This document shows, one piece after another, positions 53,351 through 61,715 of a stretch of 64,000 nt of DNA. Both the position numbers and the translations under genes were made by a program. The stretch comes from Asticcacaulis excentricus (GTDB lineage: Bacteria; Pseudomonadota; Alphaproteobacteria; Caulobacterales; Caulobacteraceae), in contig NZ_AP018828.1 in assembly GCF_003966695.1 (NCBI RefSeq), positions 1,015,026 to 1,079,025 on the forward strand, in the 5' to 3' direction. Below the pieces are notes generated by a model, which was not told the origin of the DNA, ran no database searches, and saw only the letters and a list, made by a program, of their open reading frames with translations. Each line of letters starts with the position of its first letter. Positions within the stretch are counted from its first letter, which is position 1.

Positions 53351-53401
53351 CTTCGAATTTGAAGCCCAGCGTAAGCCACCCGCACCGGGTCTTGCGCTGG
53401 G
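53351..53401 (+). promoter_or_regulatory. Structured leader upstream of ileS
   Basis: CTTCGAATTTGAAG hairpin, then CCCAGCGTAAG / CTTGCGCTGGG arms with one mismatch enclosing ACCCG/CGGGT. It lies 55 bp before the ileS ATG. It could be a leader attenuator or another repeat. Confidence 0.4.
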
Positions 53402-53455
53402 AGTACATCGCCACGCCTTATTTGACCGTATCCCCTCCCAGAGATATCAGGATTC

Positions 53456-56400
53456 ATGTCCGAACAGCCTTCACGCGATTACCGCGAAACCGTCTTCCTG
53501 CCTGAAACCGCCTTCCCGATGCGCGCCGGCCTGCCCAAGGCCGAGCCCGAAATGCTGAAAAAATGGGAAGAGTCCGACCTGTACCACAGCGTGCGCAAGG
53601 CGCGTCAGGCCAAAAACGCCCCCCTCTTCGTGCTGCACGACGGCCCGCCCTACGCCAATGGCCATATCCATATCGGTCATGCGCTGAACAAGATCCTCAA
53701 GGACTTCGTGGTGCGCTCGAAGTTCCTGATGGGCTATGACGTCGATTACGTCCCCGGCTGGGACTGCCACGGCCTGCCCATCGAATGGAAGATCGAGGAG
53801 CAGTTCCGCGCCAAGGGCCGCAAGAAGGACGAGGTGCCCGCCGCCGAGTTCCGTAAGGCCTGCCGCGAATACGCCGCCGAATGGATCGGCGTGCAGCGCG
53901 AAGAGTTCAAGCGTCTGGGAGTCTTAGGCGACTGGGACGAACGCTACGCCACCATGGATTTCGACACCGAAGCCAAGGTGACGGCGGAATTCCACAAGTT
54001 CCTGATGTCGGGTCAGCTCTATCGCGGCTCAAAGCCCGTCATGTGGTCGCCGGTCGAACGCACGGCTCTGGCCGACGCCGAGGTCGAATACCACCCGCAC
54101 ACCAGCCCGACGGTATGGGTGAAATTTCCGGTGAAGTGGGACAAAAGAGATAGTTCAATCGAAACCGTTTCCCAAATAATTGGTGAAAAATTTGAAGACG
54201 GCAAGCGCTGGTATGAAGGGGCATCCGTCGTTATTTGGACAACGACCCCTTGGACTATTCCCGCGAACCGAGCGATCTCTTTCAACCCACAAATAAGGTA
54301 CGGCGTATACGAAGTTGTAACCGTTAAATCAGCCGAAGAGCTTGGATTCGACCCTTGGGTCAAAGCCGGTGAAAAGCTGATTGTCGCTGTCAATCTTTCC
54401 GAGGCTGTGTTCAATGCCGCAAACATACTAGACGCAAAACTCCTTCTGGAGTTACCCGTCGCGTCTCAAAAAACGAATGGAACACCTGCCATTCATGAGT
54501 TGGGTTATCTAGTCTGCTCCCATCCTCTCGCCGCGTTCGACGAGGGCTACGGTTTCGACGTCCCCATGCTGGCCGGTGATCACGTCACGGATGATGCCGG
54601 TACGGGCTTTGTGCACACAGCGCCCGGCCACGGTGCGGACGACTATCTGGTGTGGCTGAAATCCGGCTATTCGCTGGATTCCATCCCCGACACCGTGGAT
54701 CCCGACGGGGCCTACTACCCGCATGTGCCGCTGTTTGCGGGTCTGAAAGTCCTTGAAACCGAGGGCAAGAAGGCCGGCAAGTTCGGCGACGCCAACAAGG
54801 TGGTGATGGAAAAGCTGATCGAAGCCGGGAACCTGCTGGCGCGCGGTCGCGTCGATCACTCCTACCCGCATTCGTGGCGCTCCAAGGCCCCGGTCATCTT
54901 CCGCAACACGCCCCAGTGGTTCATTCGGATGGATGGCGACACCAACCTGCGCGCCACGGCGCTGAAGGCCATCTCCGAGACCGCCTTCTACCCCGATCAG
55001 GGCCGCAACCGTATCGGCAGCATGGTCGAAACCCGCCCGGATTGGCTGATCAGCCGTCAGCGCAACTGGGGCACGCCGCTGGCCATGTATGTCGATAAAA
55101 AGACAGGCGAGCCGCTGAAGGACGAGGCCGTCAACGACCGCATCATCAAGCTGATCGCGTCTGAGGGGGCCGACGCCTGGTTCACGCGCCCGGACGAGGA
55201 TTTTCTGGGCGATGGCTACAATCCGGCGGACTATGAGAAGGTCACGGATATCCTCGATGTGTGGTTCGACTCCGGCTCGACCCACGCCTTTACGCTGGAA
55301 GGCCGCGAAAACACCCATAGCCCCGCCGACCTCTATCTCGAAGGCTCGGATCAGCACCGCGGCTGGTTCCAGTCGTCGCTGTTGGAAAGCTGCGGCACGC
55401 GCGGCCGTGCGCCGTATAAGGCCGTCCTGACCCACGGTTTCGTCCTCGACGAACAGGGTGAGAAGATGTCGAAGTCCAAGGGCAATGTCGTCGCCCCGCA
55501 GGACATCGCCAAGGAATCCGGCGTCGAAATCCTGCGCCTGTGGGTCGCCCTGTCGGACTATTCCGACGACCTGCGCATCGGCAAGCAGATCATCCAGACC
55601 ACCGTGGACGCCTATCGCAAGCTGCGCAATTCGCTGCGCTATCTGCTGGGTGCGCTCAACGGCTATACGGACGCGGAGGCCGTCGATTATCAGGATATGC
55701 CGTCGCTGGAACGCTATATCCTGCACCACGTACATGAACTGGATGCGAAGGTGCGCGCCGCCTATGACGCCTATGACTTCGCCGGCGTCATCCGCCCGGT
55801 GGCCGATTTCGCGTCCCAGACCCTGTCGTCGCTCTATTTCGACATCCGCAAGGACAGCCTCTATTGCGACAAGCCGTCGGACGTGAAGCGCCGCGCCTGC
55901 CGCACCGTGCTCAACATCCTGTTTGAGCGCCTGACGGCCTGGCTGTCGCCCATCATGGCCTTCACCACCGAAGAGGCGTGGAGCTATCGCTATCCGGAGG
56001 CACCGGAAAACCTCTATCGCACCCTGCCCGCCGTGCCCGCCGAATGGCACAATGGCGCCGAAGCGGCGCGCTGGGGCAAGATTTTGGCCGTGCTTGAGAA
56101 TGTGAACTTTGAACTTGAGGCCGCTCGTCGCGAAAAGTCGATTGGTTCTACCCTTGAAGCTGCACCACTCATATTGTTCCACGGCAGCGAGCCCGAATGG
56201 CAGAATGCTTTCCGTGATGGAACTTTTGATCATGTAGATATGGCTGAAGTTTTCAGGACCAGCGATGCTGAACTTCGGTTACTCAGCTACCCCCTTGATG
56301 ACAGCGCCAATGAGCAGTGGTTGAAGGCGGCAAAGGAACCGCATATGGACATTGCGGTGGTGCCGTTGTTTGCTCAGGGCCATAAATGCGACCGCTGCTG

Positions 56401-56491
56401 GAAGATACTCCCAGAGGTCAAGCCCGAAACCAAACTCTGTTTGCGTTGCGAGGAAGCCGTGGCCGAATGGGATGCCACGCATGGACACTAG
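53456..56491 (+). CDS. ileS: Isoleucyl-tRNA synthetase
   Basis: 1011 residues. HIGH motif PPYANGHIHIGHALNKILKDF (about residue 62), CP1 editing region with VIWTTTPWTIPANRAI, KMSKS loop GEKMSKSKGN (about 669), and C-terminal zinc knuckle CDRCWKILPEVKPETKLCLRC. It charges and proofreads tRNA-Ile. Two internal stretches (about 54111-54525 and 56095-56460) have markedly lower GC and different codon use than the rest while staying in frame, which suggests mosaic recombination. It is followed by element C copy 2 and lspA on the same strand. Confidence 0.97.
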   Translation: MSEQPSRDYRETVFLPETAFPMRAGLPKAEPEMLKKWEESDLYHSVRKARQAKNAPLFVLHDGPPYANGHIHIGHALNKILKDFVVRSKFLMGYDVDYVPGWDCHGLPIEWKIEEQFRAKGRKKDEVPAAEFRKACREYAAEWIGVQREEFKRLGVLGDWDERYATMDFDTEAKVTAEFHKFLMSGQLYRGSKPVMWSPVERTALADAEVEYHPHTSPTVWVKFPVKWDKRDSSIETVSQIIGEKFEDGKRWYEGASVVIWTTTPWTIPANRAISFNPQIRYGVYEVVTVKSAEELGFDPWVKAGEKLIVAVNLSEAVFNAANILDAKLLLELPVASQKTNGTPAIHELGYLVCSHPLAAFDEGYGFDVPMLAGDHVTDDAGTGFVHTAPGHGADDYLVWLKSGYSLDSIPDTVDPDGAYYPHVPLFAGLKVLETEGKKAGKFGDANKVVMEKLIEAGNLLARGRVDHSYPHSWRSKAPVIFRNTPQWFIRMDGDTNLRATALKAISETAFYPDQGRNRIGSMVETRPDWLISRQRNWGTPLAMYVDKKTGEPLKDEAVNDRIIKLIASEGADAWFTRPDEDFLGDGYNPADYEKVTDILDVWFDSGSTHAFTLEGRENTHSPADLYLEGSDQHRGWFQSSLLESCGTRGRAPYKAVLTHGFVLDEQGEKMSKSKGNVVAPQDIAKESGVEILRLWVALSDYSDDLRIGKQIIQTTVDAYRKLRNSLRYLLGALNGYTDAEAVDYQDMPSLERYILHHVHELDAKVRAAYDAYDFAGVIRPVADFASQTLSSLYFDIRKDSLYCDKPSDVKRRACRTVLNILFERLTAWLSPIMAFTTEEAWSYRYPEAPENLYRTLPAVPAEWHNGAEAARWGKILAVLENVNFELEAARREKSIGSTLEAAPLILFHGSEPEWQNAFRDGTFDHVDMAEVFRTSDAELRLLSYPLDDSANEQWLKAAKEPHMDIAVVPLFAQGHKCDRCWKILPEVKPETKLCLRCEEAVAEWDATHGH

Positions 56492-56609
56492 CCCCCTCTC
56501 CCTTGAGGGAGAGGGTTGGGGTGAGGGGGAACTGCCAATTGCGCACGTTCTGCCTTTTCCCCCTCACCCGGCCCTAACGGGCCACCCTCTCCCTCAGGGA
56601 GAGGTGAGG
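56491..56609. repeat. Dispersed GC-rich palindromic element C, copy 2
   Basis: It begins at the last base of the ileS stop: CCCCCTCTCCCTTGAGGGAGAGG then TTGGGGTGAGGGG, and ends in CTCTCCCTCAGGGAGAG. It separates ileS from lspA by about 140 bp. Confidence 0.9.
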
Positions 56610-56631
56610 ATAGATTTAAACCGGTAAATCC

Positions 56632-57162
56632 ATGTCTGATTTCCAAGCCAAACTCAAAACCCACTTCGCCCCGCCGCACACCACACCGCTGGGGCGGCAG
56701 ATGCTGCTGATCGGGCTGATCGGCCTGATCCTCGATCAGATCAGCAAGAACTGGATTTTATACGGTCTGCAACTGCCCAGTCTCGGACAGGTCAAGATTT
56801 CGCCCATCTTCTCGTTCAGCATGGTGTGGAACAAGGGCGTCAGCTTCGGTTTCTTCCATTCGGAAGGGATCGGCCGCTGGCTGCTCACCCTGTTTTCGCT
56901 GGTCGTGTCGGCCTTCCTGATCGACTGGGTCCGCCGCACCAACCGGCGCATCCTCGGTCTGGGGCTGGCTCTGGTGGCGGGCGGAGCCATCGGCAACGCC
57001 ATCGACCGTATCATCTACGGCGGCGTGGTCGATTTTCTCGATTTTTCGGGGCTGGGGTTTCCGTGGGTGTTCAACATCGCCGACGCCGCCATCAATATCG
57101 GCGTGGCCCTGTTGTTCATCGACGTCTTCTTCCTCAATCGGGAAGAGTCGAAACAAGGTTAA
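56632..57162 (+). CDS. lspA: Lipoprotein signal peptidase (signal peptidase II)
   Basis: 176 residues with four membrane helices (LLIGLIGLILDQISKNWIL, IGRWLLTLFSLVVSAFLIDWV, ILGLGLALVAGGAIGNAIDRI, FNIADAAINIGVALLFIDVFF). The catalytic Asp pair is in GNAIDRIIYGGVVDFLDF and FNIADAAINIGV. It cleaves lipoprotein precursors before the lipidated Cys at the inner membrane. An N-terminal extension (MSDFQAKLKTHFAPPHTTPLG) precedes the first helix. It is the middle gene of an ileS-lspA-DUF3035 set. Confidence 0.95.
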   Translation: MSDFQAKLKTHFAPPHTTPLGRQMLLIGLIGLILDQISKNWILYGLQLPSLGQVKISPIFSFSMVWNKGVSFGFFHSEGIGRWLLTLFSLVVSAFLIDWVRRTNRRILGLGLALVAGGAIGNAIDRIIYGGVVDFLDFSGLGFPWVFNIADAAINIGVALLFIDVFFLNREESKQG

Positions 57163-57247
57163 ACGCGGACCCTTGGCAGGGCGGCGAAAAGCAAGTAACA
57201 CTCTCCGGCCCCTTCTGAAAAAGGGCACGGATAATGCGGAGCGAAGA

Positions 57248-57811
57248 ATGAAGTCGGTCAAAGTAGTGGCGGGTCTGGTGCTGATCGCCGGCGTCGGTCT
57301 GACGGGGTGCGAATCGACCAAGAGCGCGCTGGGCCTGAACAAGGTCGTGCCGGACGAATTTCGCGTCGTGACCAAGGCGCCTTTGGTGGTGCCGCCGGAT
57401 TTCGCGCTGCGTCCGCCCGCGCCGGGTGAGCCCCGCGCTCAGGAACTGCAACCCGAAAGCGCGGCGCGCGAAGCCCTGTTGGGGCAGCGTCAGGCCATCA
57501 CCCGCTCGGAAGGCGAAAAGGTTCTGGCCAGCAAGGCCGGGGCCGATAAGGCCGATCCGCTGGCCCGCTACGTCGTGGACGATGAATTTGGCGATCTGGC
57601 CTATAAGGAAGAGAGCTTCGCCGACAAGATCCTGTTCTGGAAAAAGGACGCGACCCCGGCTCCGGTGCCTTCGACCAACTCGGTGCTGGCCGGTGAAGTC
57701 AACGCGCTCGATCCGGAATCGGAAGCGGCGCGCATCAAGACGTTGCTGGGCAACGGCAAGGTGACCATAGAGCAGAAGAAGGAAAAGTCCTTCAAATTGC
57801 CCGGCCTGTAA
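57248..57811 (+). CDS. DUF3035-family lipoprotein
   Basis: 187 residues from ATG 57248 (GGAGCGAAGA upstream), 85 bp after lspA. Signal and lipobox are MKSVKVVAGLVLIAGVGLTGC, and Cys 21 is the likely lipid site. The DUF3035 segment is LGLNKVVPDEFRVVTKAPLVVPPDFALRPPAPGEPR, and the middle is charged and probably flexible. It is a probable substrate of the adjacent LspA. The function is unknown; it is probably an outer-membrane or periplasmic lipoprotein. Confidence 0.9.
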   Translation: MKSVKVVAGLVLIAGVGLTGCESTKSALGLNKVVPDEFRVVTKAPLVVPPDFALRPPAPGEPRAQELQPESAAREALLGQRQAITRSEGEKVLASKAGADKADPLARYVVDDEFGDLAYKEESFADKILFWKKDATPAPVPSTNSVLAGEVNALDPESEAARIKTLLGNGKVTIEQKKEKSFKLPGL

Positions 57812-57832
57812 GCCGTAAGACATTGAGGTTTC

Positions 57833-57861
57833 AAAGGGCTGCTGCACGGCGGCCCTTTTTC
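57833..57861 (+). terminator. Intrinsic terminator after the DUF3035 gene
   Basis: AAAGGGCTGC, TGCACG loop, GCGGCCCTTTTT, 22 bp beyond the stop. Confidence 0.85.
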
Positions 57862-57887
57862 GTTTGGGTTTATGCTTAAGATCGAAA

Positions 57888-57972
57888 CCACAGATTTCAC
57901 AGATTCCACAGATTATCTGTGCCCGTGTCACCCGCCCGGCGCGCAGCGCCCATCTGTGAAATCTGTGGTTCA
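57888..57972. repeat. Dispersed element F (CCACAGATTTCACAGATT family), copy 1
   Basis: Left end ACCACAGATTTCACAGATT, right end ATCTGTGAAATCTGTGGT: an inverted repeat of about 18 bp. A half copy is at 60463-60497. Confidence 0.9.
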
Positions 57973-58010
57973 CACCTCTTACTGATATCCGGCGCGGGAC
58001 TGTTTTTTGA

Positions 58011-58101
58011 ACCACGGATACACACCGATGAAGAAGGGCGTTCATCTGGCACGGATATCCGTGTCGGCGGGCAAAGCCCGCCATACGTGTGCATCCGTGG
58101 T
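58011..58101. repeat. Dispersed element E (CCACGGAT family), copy 2
   Basis: Ends ACCACGGATACACACCGATG and CATCCGTGGT, with central CACGGATATCCGTG and GGCGGGCAAAGCCCGCC. It resembles copy 3 closely in its middle part. Confidence 0.9.
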
Positions 58102-58127
58102 AAAGCCCTTCAACGTTACGTCCCGGC

Positions 58128-58156
58128 GTTCGTGATTTTTGTGTTTTTCGTGGCCA
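58128..58156. repeat. Dispersed element G (CCACGAAAAACACGAAAA family), half copy
   Basis: TTCGTGATTTTTGTGTTTTTCGTGG matches the right end of the full copy at 60129-60270. Confidence 0.75.
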
Positions 58157-58205
58157 AATCCTTCCCGACATTGCCCCCATCGCCGGACTCACCTAAATTG
58201 GGTCA

Positions 58206-60122
58206 ATGGCCCATATTTCCCGCCTGCCTCAGGACACCATTAACCGCATCGCCGCCGGTGAGGTGGTCGAGCGTCCGGCTTCGGCCATCAAGGAACTGGT
58301 CGAAAACGCCATCGACGCCGGCGCGACGCAGATCGACATTTTCGCCGATATGGGCGGCCTGTCGCGCATCCTGATCGAGGACAACGGCCGCGGCATGGAC
58401 GCCGACGACCTGCCGCTGGCGGTTGAGCGCCACGCCACCTCCAAGCTGAAACCGCAGGCCGACGGCACCTGGGACCTGCTGCATATCCAGACGCTCGGTT
58501 TTCGCGGTGAGGCCCTGCCGTCCATGGGGTCGGTGGCGCGTCTCGACATCACCTCGCGCGCCAATGGTATGGACGGGGCGATTGCCATTACGGTCGATTC
58601 CGGGGCGATGTCGCCGCTGCGGCCCGCCGCCTTTTCGCGTCCGCACGGCACGCGGGTCGAGCTGAAGGACCTGTTTTACGCCACCCCAGCGCGCCTGAAG
58701 TTCATGAAGACCGACCGCGCCGAGAACATGGCCATCAGCGAAGAGGTCAAGCGGCAGGCCATGGCGCACGAAGATGTCGGCTTTTCGCTGACGCTGGATG
58801 GCAAGCGGTCCCTGCGCCTCTACCCCGAAGAGGCGGGGTTTGAGGGGCGTCTGAAGCGCCTTGCCGCGCTTCTGGGCGATGATTTCGGCCACAATGCCCT
58901 GCTGATTGATCAGCAGCGTGAGGGCGTCCGGCTGACCGGCTATGCGGGCCTGCCGACCTTTTCACGCGGCAATGCCCAGCATCAGTACCTGTTCGTCAAT
59001 GGCCGCCCGGTGCGCGACAAGCTGCTGACCGGGGCGCTGCGCGGGGCCTATGCCGATTTTCTGGCCCGCGACCGCCACCCGATGGCGGTGCTCTATGTCG
59101 AGACCGACCCGCAGGATATCGACGTCAACGTCCACCCGGCCAAGGCCGAGGTGCGCTTCCGCGACCCCAATCTGGTGCGCGGCCTGATCATCGGTGCGCT
59201 GAAACATGCGCTGGCCTCGGCCGGGCACCGCGCCGCGACCACCGTTGCCGATCAGGCGCTCAGCGCCTTCAACCCGCTGTCGTCCGGCTATCGCGCGCCG
59301 ATGCAGCCGACCTTGTCCCTGAATGGAGGGTATCAACCCCGCGCCTTCACCACGCCGGACCAGCCGCACCCCAACTATCAGCCGGCGTGGAATGCCGACC
59401 TGACCTTTGCCCCGTCGGCCAGAGTCGAAAGAGACGCTGTTGCCACCGCTCCGGCCATGGATATGCCCGCAGATATCGGCGTCGCCGAATTGGGCATTGA
59501 TCTGTCGGCCCTGACGCAACCCCTGCCGCCGGAATTCGAAGCCTATCCGCTGGGGGCCGCGCGGGCGCAGTTGCACGAGACCTACATTCTGGCGCAGACC
59601 AAAGACGGCCTGATCATCGTCGATCAGCACGCCGCCCACGAACGGCTGGTCTATGAGCGCATGAAGACCATGATGGCCGAAGGCAATGTGGCGCGTCAGA
59701 CCCTGCTCATCCCGGAAATCGTCGATCTCGACCCCGCCGATGTCAGCCGCCTGATGGCGCGGCGCGGCGATCTGGAAGGCTTTGGCCTGATGATCGAAAG
59801 CTTCGGCCCCGCGACGATTCTGGTGCGCGAAGTCCCGGCCCTGATCGGCGATGGCGACGTGGCCGGGCTGATCCGCGACCTGGCCGACGACATTGCCGAA
59901 AACGGTCAGGCCCTGATCCTGAAAGAGCGGATGGCCGAGATCTGCGGCAATATGGCCTGTCGTAATTCGGTGCGCGCCGGGCGGCGTCTGTCGGCCTCCG
60001 AAATGAACGCCCTGCTGCGTCAAATGGAAGCCACGCCCCATTCGGGCCAGTGCAATCACGGCCGCCCGACCTATGTCGAGCTGAAGCTGAAAGATATCGA
60101 AAAGCTGTTCGGCCGTAGATAG
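58206..60122 (+). CDS. mutL: DNA mismatch repair endonuclease MutL
   Basis: 638 residues. The GHKL ATPase motifs are [37 protein letters not shown] and [15 protein letters not shown]. The later [11 protein letters not shown] closes the ATPase/transducer part. A linker (about 345-435) is followed by the C-terminal endonuclease domain with [12 protein letters not shown] (the DQHA-x2-E-x4-E metal motif), ACRNSVRAG and QCNHGRPTY. So this is the nicking form of MutL. No mutS is in the window. It is flanked on both sides by repeat clusters. Confidence 0.96.
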   Translation: MAHISRLPQDTINRIAAGEVVERPASAIKELVENAIDAGATQIDIFADMGGLSRILIEDNGRGMDADDLPLAVERHATSKLKPQADGTWDLLHIQTLGFRGEALPSMGSVARLDITSRANGMDGAIAITVDSGAMSPLRPAAFSRPHGTRVELKDLFYATPARLKFMKTDRAENMAISEEVKRQAMAHEDVGFSLTLDGKRSLRLYPEEAGFEGRLKRLAALLGDDFGHNALLIDQQREGVRLTGYAGLPTFSRGNAQHQYLFVNGRPVRDKLLTGALRGAYADFLARDRHPMAVLYVETDPQDIDVNVHPAKAEVRFRDPNLVRGLIIGALKHALASAGHRAATTVADQALSAFNPLSSGYRAPMQPTLSLNGGYQPRAFTTPDQPHPNYQPAWNADLTFAPSARVERDAVATAPAMDMPADIGVAELGIDLSALTQPLPPEFEAYPLGAARAQLHETYILAQTKDGLIIVDQHAAHERLVYERMKTMMAEGNVARQTLLIPEIVDLDPADVSRLMARRGDLEGFGLMIESFGPATILVREVPALIGDGDVAGLIRDLADDIAENGQALILKERMAEICGNMACRNSVRAGRRLSASEMNALLRQMEATPHSGQCNHGRPTYVELKLKDIEKLFGRR

Positions 60123-60128
60123 GGTTTT

Positions 60129-60270
60129 GCCACGAAAAACACGAAAAGCACGAACGGCGTCACAGCGCTTTTTTGCGCGAAGCGCCTGAAAACAGGCGTG
60201 TCGCACGCTGTGCAGCGGCTCGTCGGCCGAGGCATATCCGCTATTCGAATATTCGTGTTTTTCGTGGTCA
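60129..60270. repeat. Dispersed element G (CCACGAAAAACACGAAAA family), full copy
   Basis: Left end GCCACGAAAAACACGAAAAG, right end CGTGTTTTTCGTGG, an inverted repeat with a 14-bp core. The interior has GCGCGAAGCGC and CGCCTGAAAACAGGCG hairpins. Confidence 0.85.
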
Positions 60271-60309
60271 AACCCATCAAAAAAGCGGCTGGTTAAACGG
60301 TATTATTTA

Positions 60310-60400
60310 GCCACGGATGGACACGGATGACGAACTGCGTTCGTCTGGCACGGATATCCGTGTCGGCGGCGAAGCCGCCATCCGTGTCTATCCGTGGTGA
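60310..60400. repeat. Dispersed element E (CCACGGAT family), copy 3
   Basis: Left end GCCACGGATGGACACGGATG, right end CATCCGTGTCTATCCGTGG. The central CACGGATATCCGTG and GGCGGCGAAGCCGCC match copy 2 in plan. Confidence 0.92.
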
Positions 60401-60462
60401 AAAAGAGCCCCGCCCCCGAAAGCACAGAAGGGTGCTGCGCGCCGGTACTGGCTCCGCAGCAC

Positions 60463-60497
60463 TGTTAATCTGTGCAATCTGTGAAATCTGTGGTTTC
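60463..60497. repeat. Dispersed element F, half copy
   Basis: GTGCAATCTGTGAAATCTGTGG equals the right end of the element at 57888-57972. No left partner was seen. Confidence 0.75.
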
Positions 60498-60741
60498 TAC
60501 CGCTTTGAACACAGGTGGGCAGTCTCAAGCGGAAAAGCTTTCACGACCTATATTCGCCTTGTGGTTTTTACGGGCGATCAGGGTGAGCGCGCCTCATCCG
60601 GCGCACTCACCCTAAGCCCCACTCCCCCGTCGGCTCATGCGGTCTGATGTCCCGTCAGACCGGAGCTTATAGGTCAGACCCACGACCGGGACGGCAAGGT
60701 CAGTTTCCCCCTGAACCTCGCCCCCGGTCGAAATCAGCCAT

Positions 60742-60769
60742 AAAAAAACCCGCGGCAAACGCCACAGGC
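60742..60769 (-). terminator. Weak terminator after the small membrane gene
   Basis: Minus strand: CCTGTGGC, GTTT loop, GCCGCGGG (wobble pairs), then TTTTTTT, directly beyond the stop at 60778. Confidence 0.55.
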
Positions 60770-60777
60770 TACAAAAA

Positions 60778-60918
60778 TCAACGCGTTACGTTGAGAACAA
60801 TAATCCCGACACCCATCAGGAAGGCCCACGCCTGAACACTCAGACCAGCCATCAGAATAACCTTCAGGCCGTCGCGGCGCTTCTTGCCGCCTTCAAGCTT
60901 GATCGCTTCTGCCGTCAT
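60778..60918 (-). CDS. 46-residue membrane protein
   Basis: It starts at ATG 60918 (GGGGTGA upstream) and ends with TGA at 60778. The sequence begins MTAEAIKLEGGKKRRDGLKV and continues with one membrane helix (ILMAGLSVQAWAFLMGVGIIVLNV) ending in TR. The basic KKRRD patch before the helix predicts an N-in orientation. The helix character, ribosome site and terminator support a real gene despite its small size. No family is recognised, and the function is unknown. Confidence 0.65.
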   Translation of the reverse strand: MTAEAIKLEGGKKRRDGLKVILMAGLSVQAWAFLMGVGIIVLNVTR

Positions 60919-61048
60919 AACATCACCCCATTTATAACAGTTCAGTCCCGCCCCTTGCTGGGGCTTCGGTGCATTAATCGTGCCTGACGGCGCGGTTTAC
61001 ACCTTGTTAAGGACATATTGGGGACACAATAAAAAACTCGTCAATATG

Positions 61049-61078
61049 AAAAATCCGGCCAATGGGTTAATTTGGCCA
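61049..61078. terminator. Terminator candidate after rsmD
   Basis: Minus strand: GGCCAAAT, TAACCC loop, ATTGGCC, then GGATTTTT. It lies 55 bp beyond the rsmD stop in an AT-rich stretch. Confidence 0.55.
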
Positions 61079-61130
61079 CACAAATACGATGGTTTTTGAA
61101 TTAAATTATATAAATCAATAATTTGATCAG

Positions 61131-61709
61131 TTAAAAATTCGTAAGAATTTTTTGTTTCAAGAACAAAACCTGCGCCGGACCATAGGTTCGAGTGTCGATT
61201 ATCTGCCACAGTTCCGTGGCAAAAAAGTCCTCATCGGTGGCCATCTCAACCACAATCAGGGCCTCATCGCTCAGCCAGTTCCCGTTTCGCAACGCCTCCA
61301 GCGCCGGCTGTACCAAACCCTTACGATAGGGCGGATCCATAAACACCAGATCGAAGGCTTCGGACGCGCCACCGGGGCGCACGCCCAGTTGCGTTGCGTC
61401 GCGGCGGTGGATGCGCGTGACACCAAACAGGCCAAACGCTTCGACATTGTCGCGGATGGCGCCGCGCGCCGCGTCATCCGTATCAACAAACAGACAAAAC
61501 GCCGCCCCGCGCGACATGGACTCAAGCCCCAGCGCGCCGGAGCCGGCAAAGACGTCCATCACCCGAGCCCCGTTGAGGTTGGGGGCGAATTCGGCGTGCT
61601 CCAGAATATTGAACACGGCCTGACGCGCCCGGTCCGAGGTCGGGCGGGTGTTCTGGCCTTCGGGGGCGCTCAGGGCGCGCCCGCGAAACTCACCACCGAC
61701 GATACGCAT
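61131..61709 (-). CDS. rsmD: 16S rRNA (guanine(966)-N(2))-methyltransferase
   Basis: 192 residues. The RsmD signature is MRIVGGEFRGRALSAPEGQNTRPTSDRARQAVFNIL, followed by the SAM fold VMDVFAGSGALGLESMSRGA and the catalytic DPPY (LVFMDPPYRKGL). It modifies G966 of 16S rRNA during 30S assembly. It starts 6 bp after the pseudouridine synthase stop on the same strand, so the two are an operon of rRNA modification. Confidence 0.95.
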   Translation of the reverse strand: MRIVGGEFRGRALSAPEGQNTRPTSDRARQAVFNILEHAEFAPNLNGARVMDVFAGSGALGLESMSRGAAFCLFVDTDDAARGAIRDNVEAFGLFGVTRIHRRDATQLGVRPGGASEAFDLVFMDPPYRKGLVQPALEALRNGNWLSDEALIVVEMATDEDFFATELWQIIDTRTYGPAQVLFLKQKILTNF

Positions 61710-61715
61710 ACGGAC

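Larger units (their letters stand above)
53022..53455. other. Repeat-rich intergenic region upstream of ileS
   Basis: 434 bp. It holds a CTGACA/TGTCAG hairpin near 53054-53071, element D copy 2, element B copy 3 and a structured leader at 53351-53401. No gene is supported. Confidence 0.6.
57812..58205. other. Repeat-filled intergenic region before mutL
   Basis: 394 bp. It holds a terminator, element F copy 1, element E copy 2 and a half-copy of element G. No gene is supported. Confidence 0.6.
60123..60777. other. Repeat-rich intergenic region after mutL
   Basis: 655 bp between convergent mutL and the small membrane gene at 60778. It holds elements G, E copy 3 and F half copy, then about 280 bp (60498-60777) with GTCCCG/CGGGAC arms around 60650-60705. 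No gene is accepted. The short open frames there follow the repeats. Confidence 0.55.

Noticed and set aside
53351..53401. T-box riboswitch before ileS
   Set aside because: No T-box antiterminator consensus was seen, and T-boxes are not expected in alphaproteobacteria. Kept only as a structured leader.
54509..56233. 574-codon minus-strand open frame opposite ileS
   Set aside because: Shadow frame. IleRS motifs are unambiguous on the plus strand.
60327..60647. Open frame downstream of mutL starting inside a repeat
   Set aside because: Its first codons come from element E and its middle from element F. Repeated intergenic DNA, not a gene.
60997..61209. 70-codon minus-strand open frame overlapping the rsmD end
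   Set aside because: Out of frame with rsmD, AT-rich, no ribosome site.
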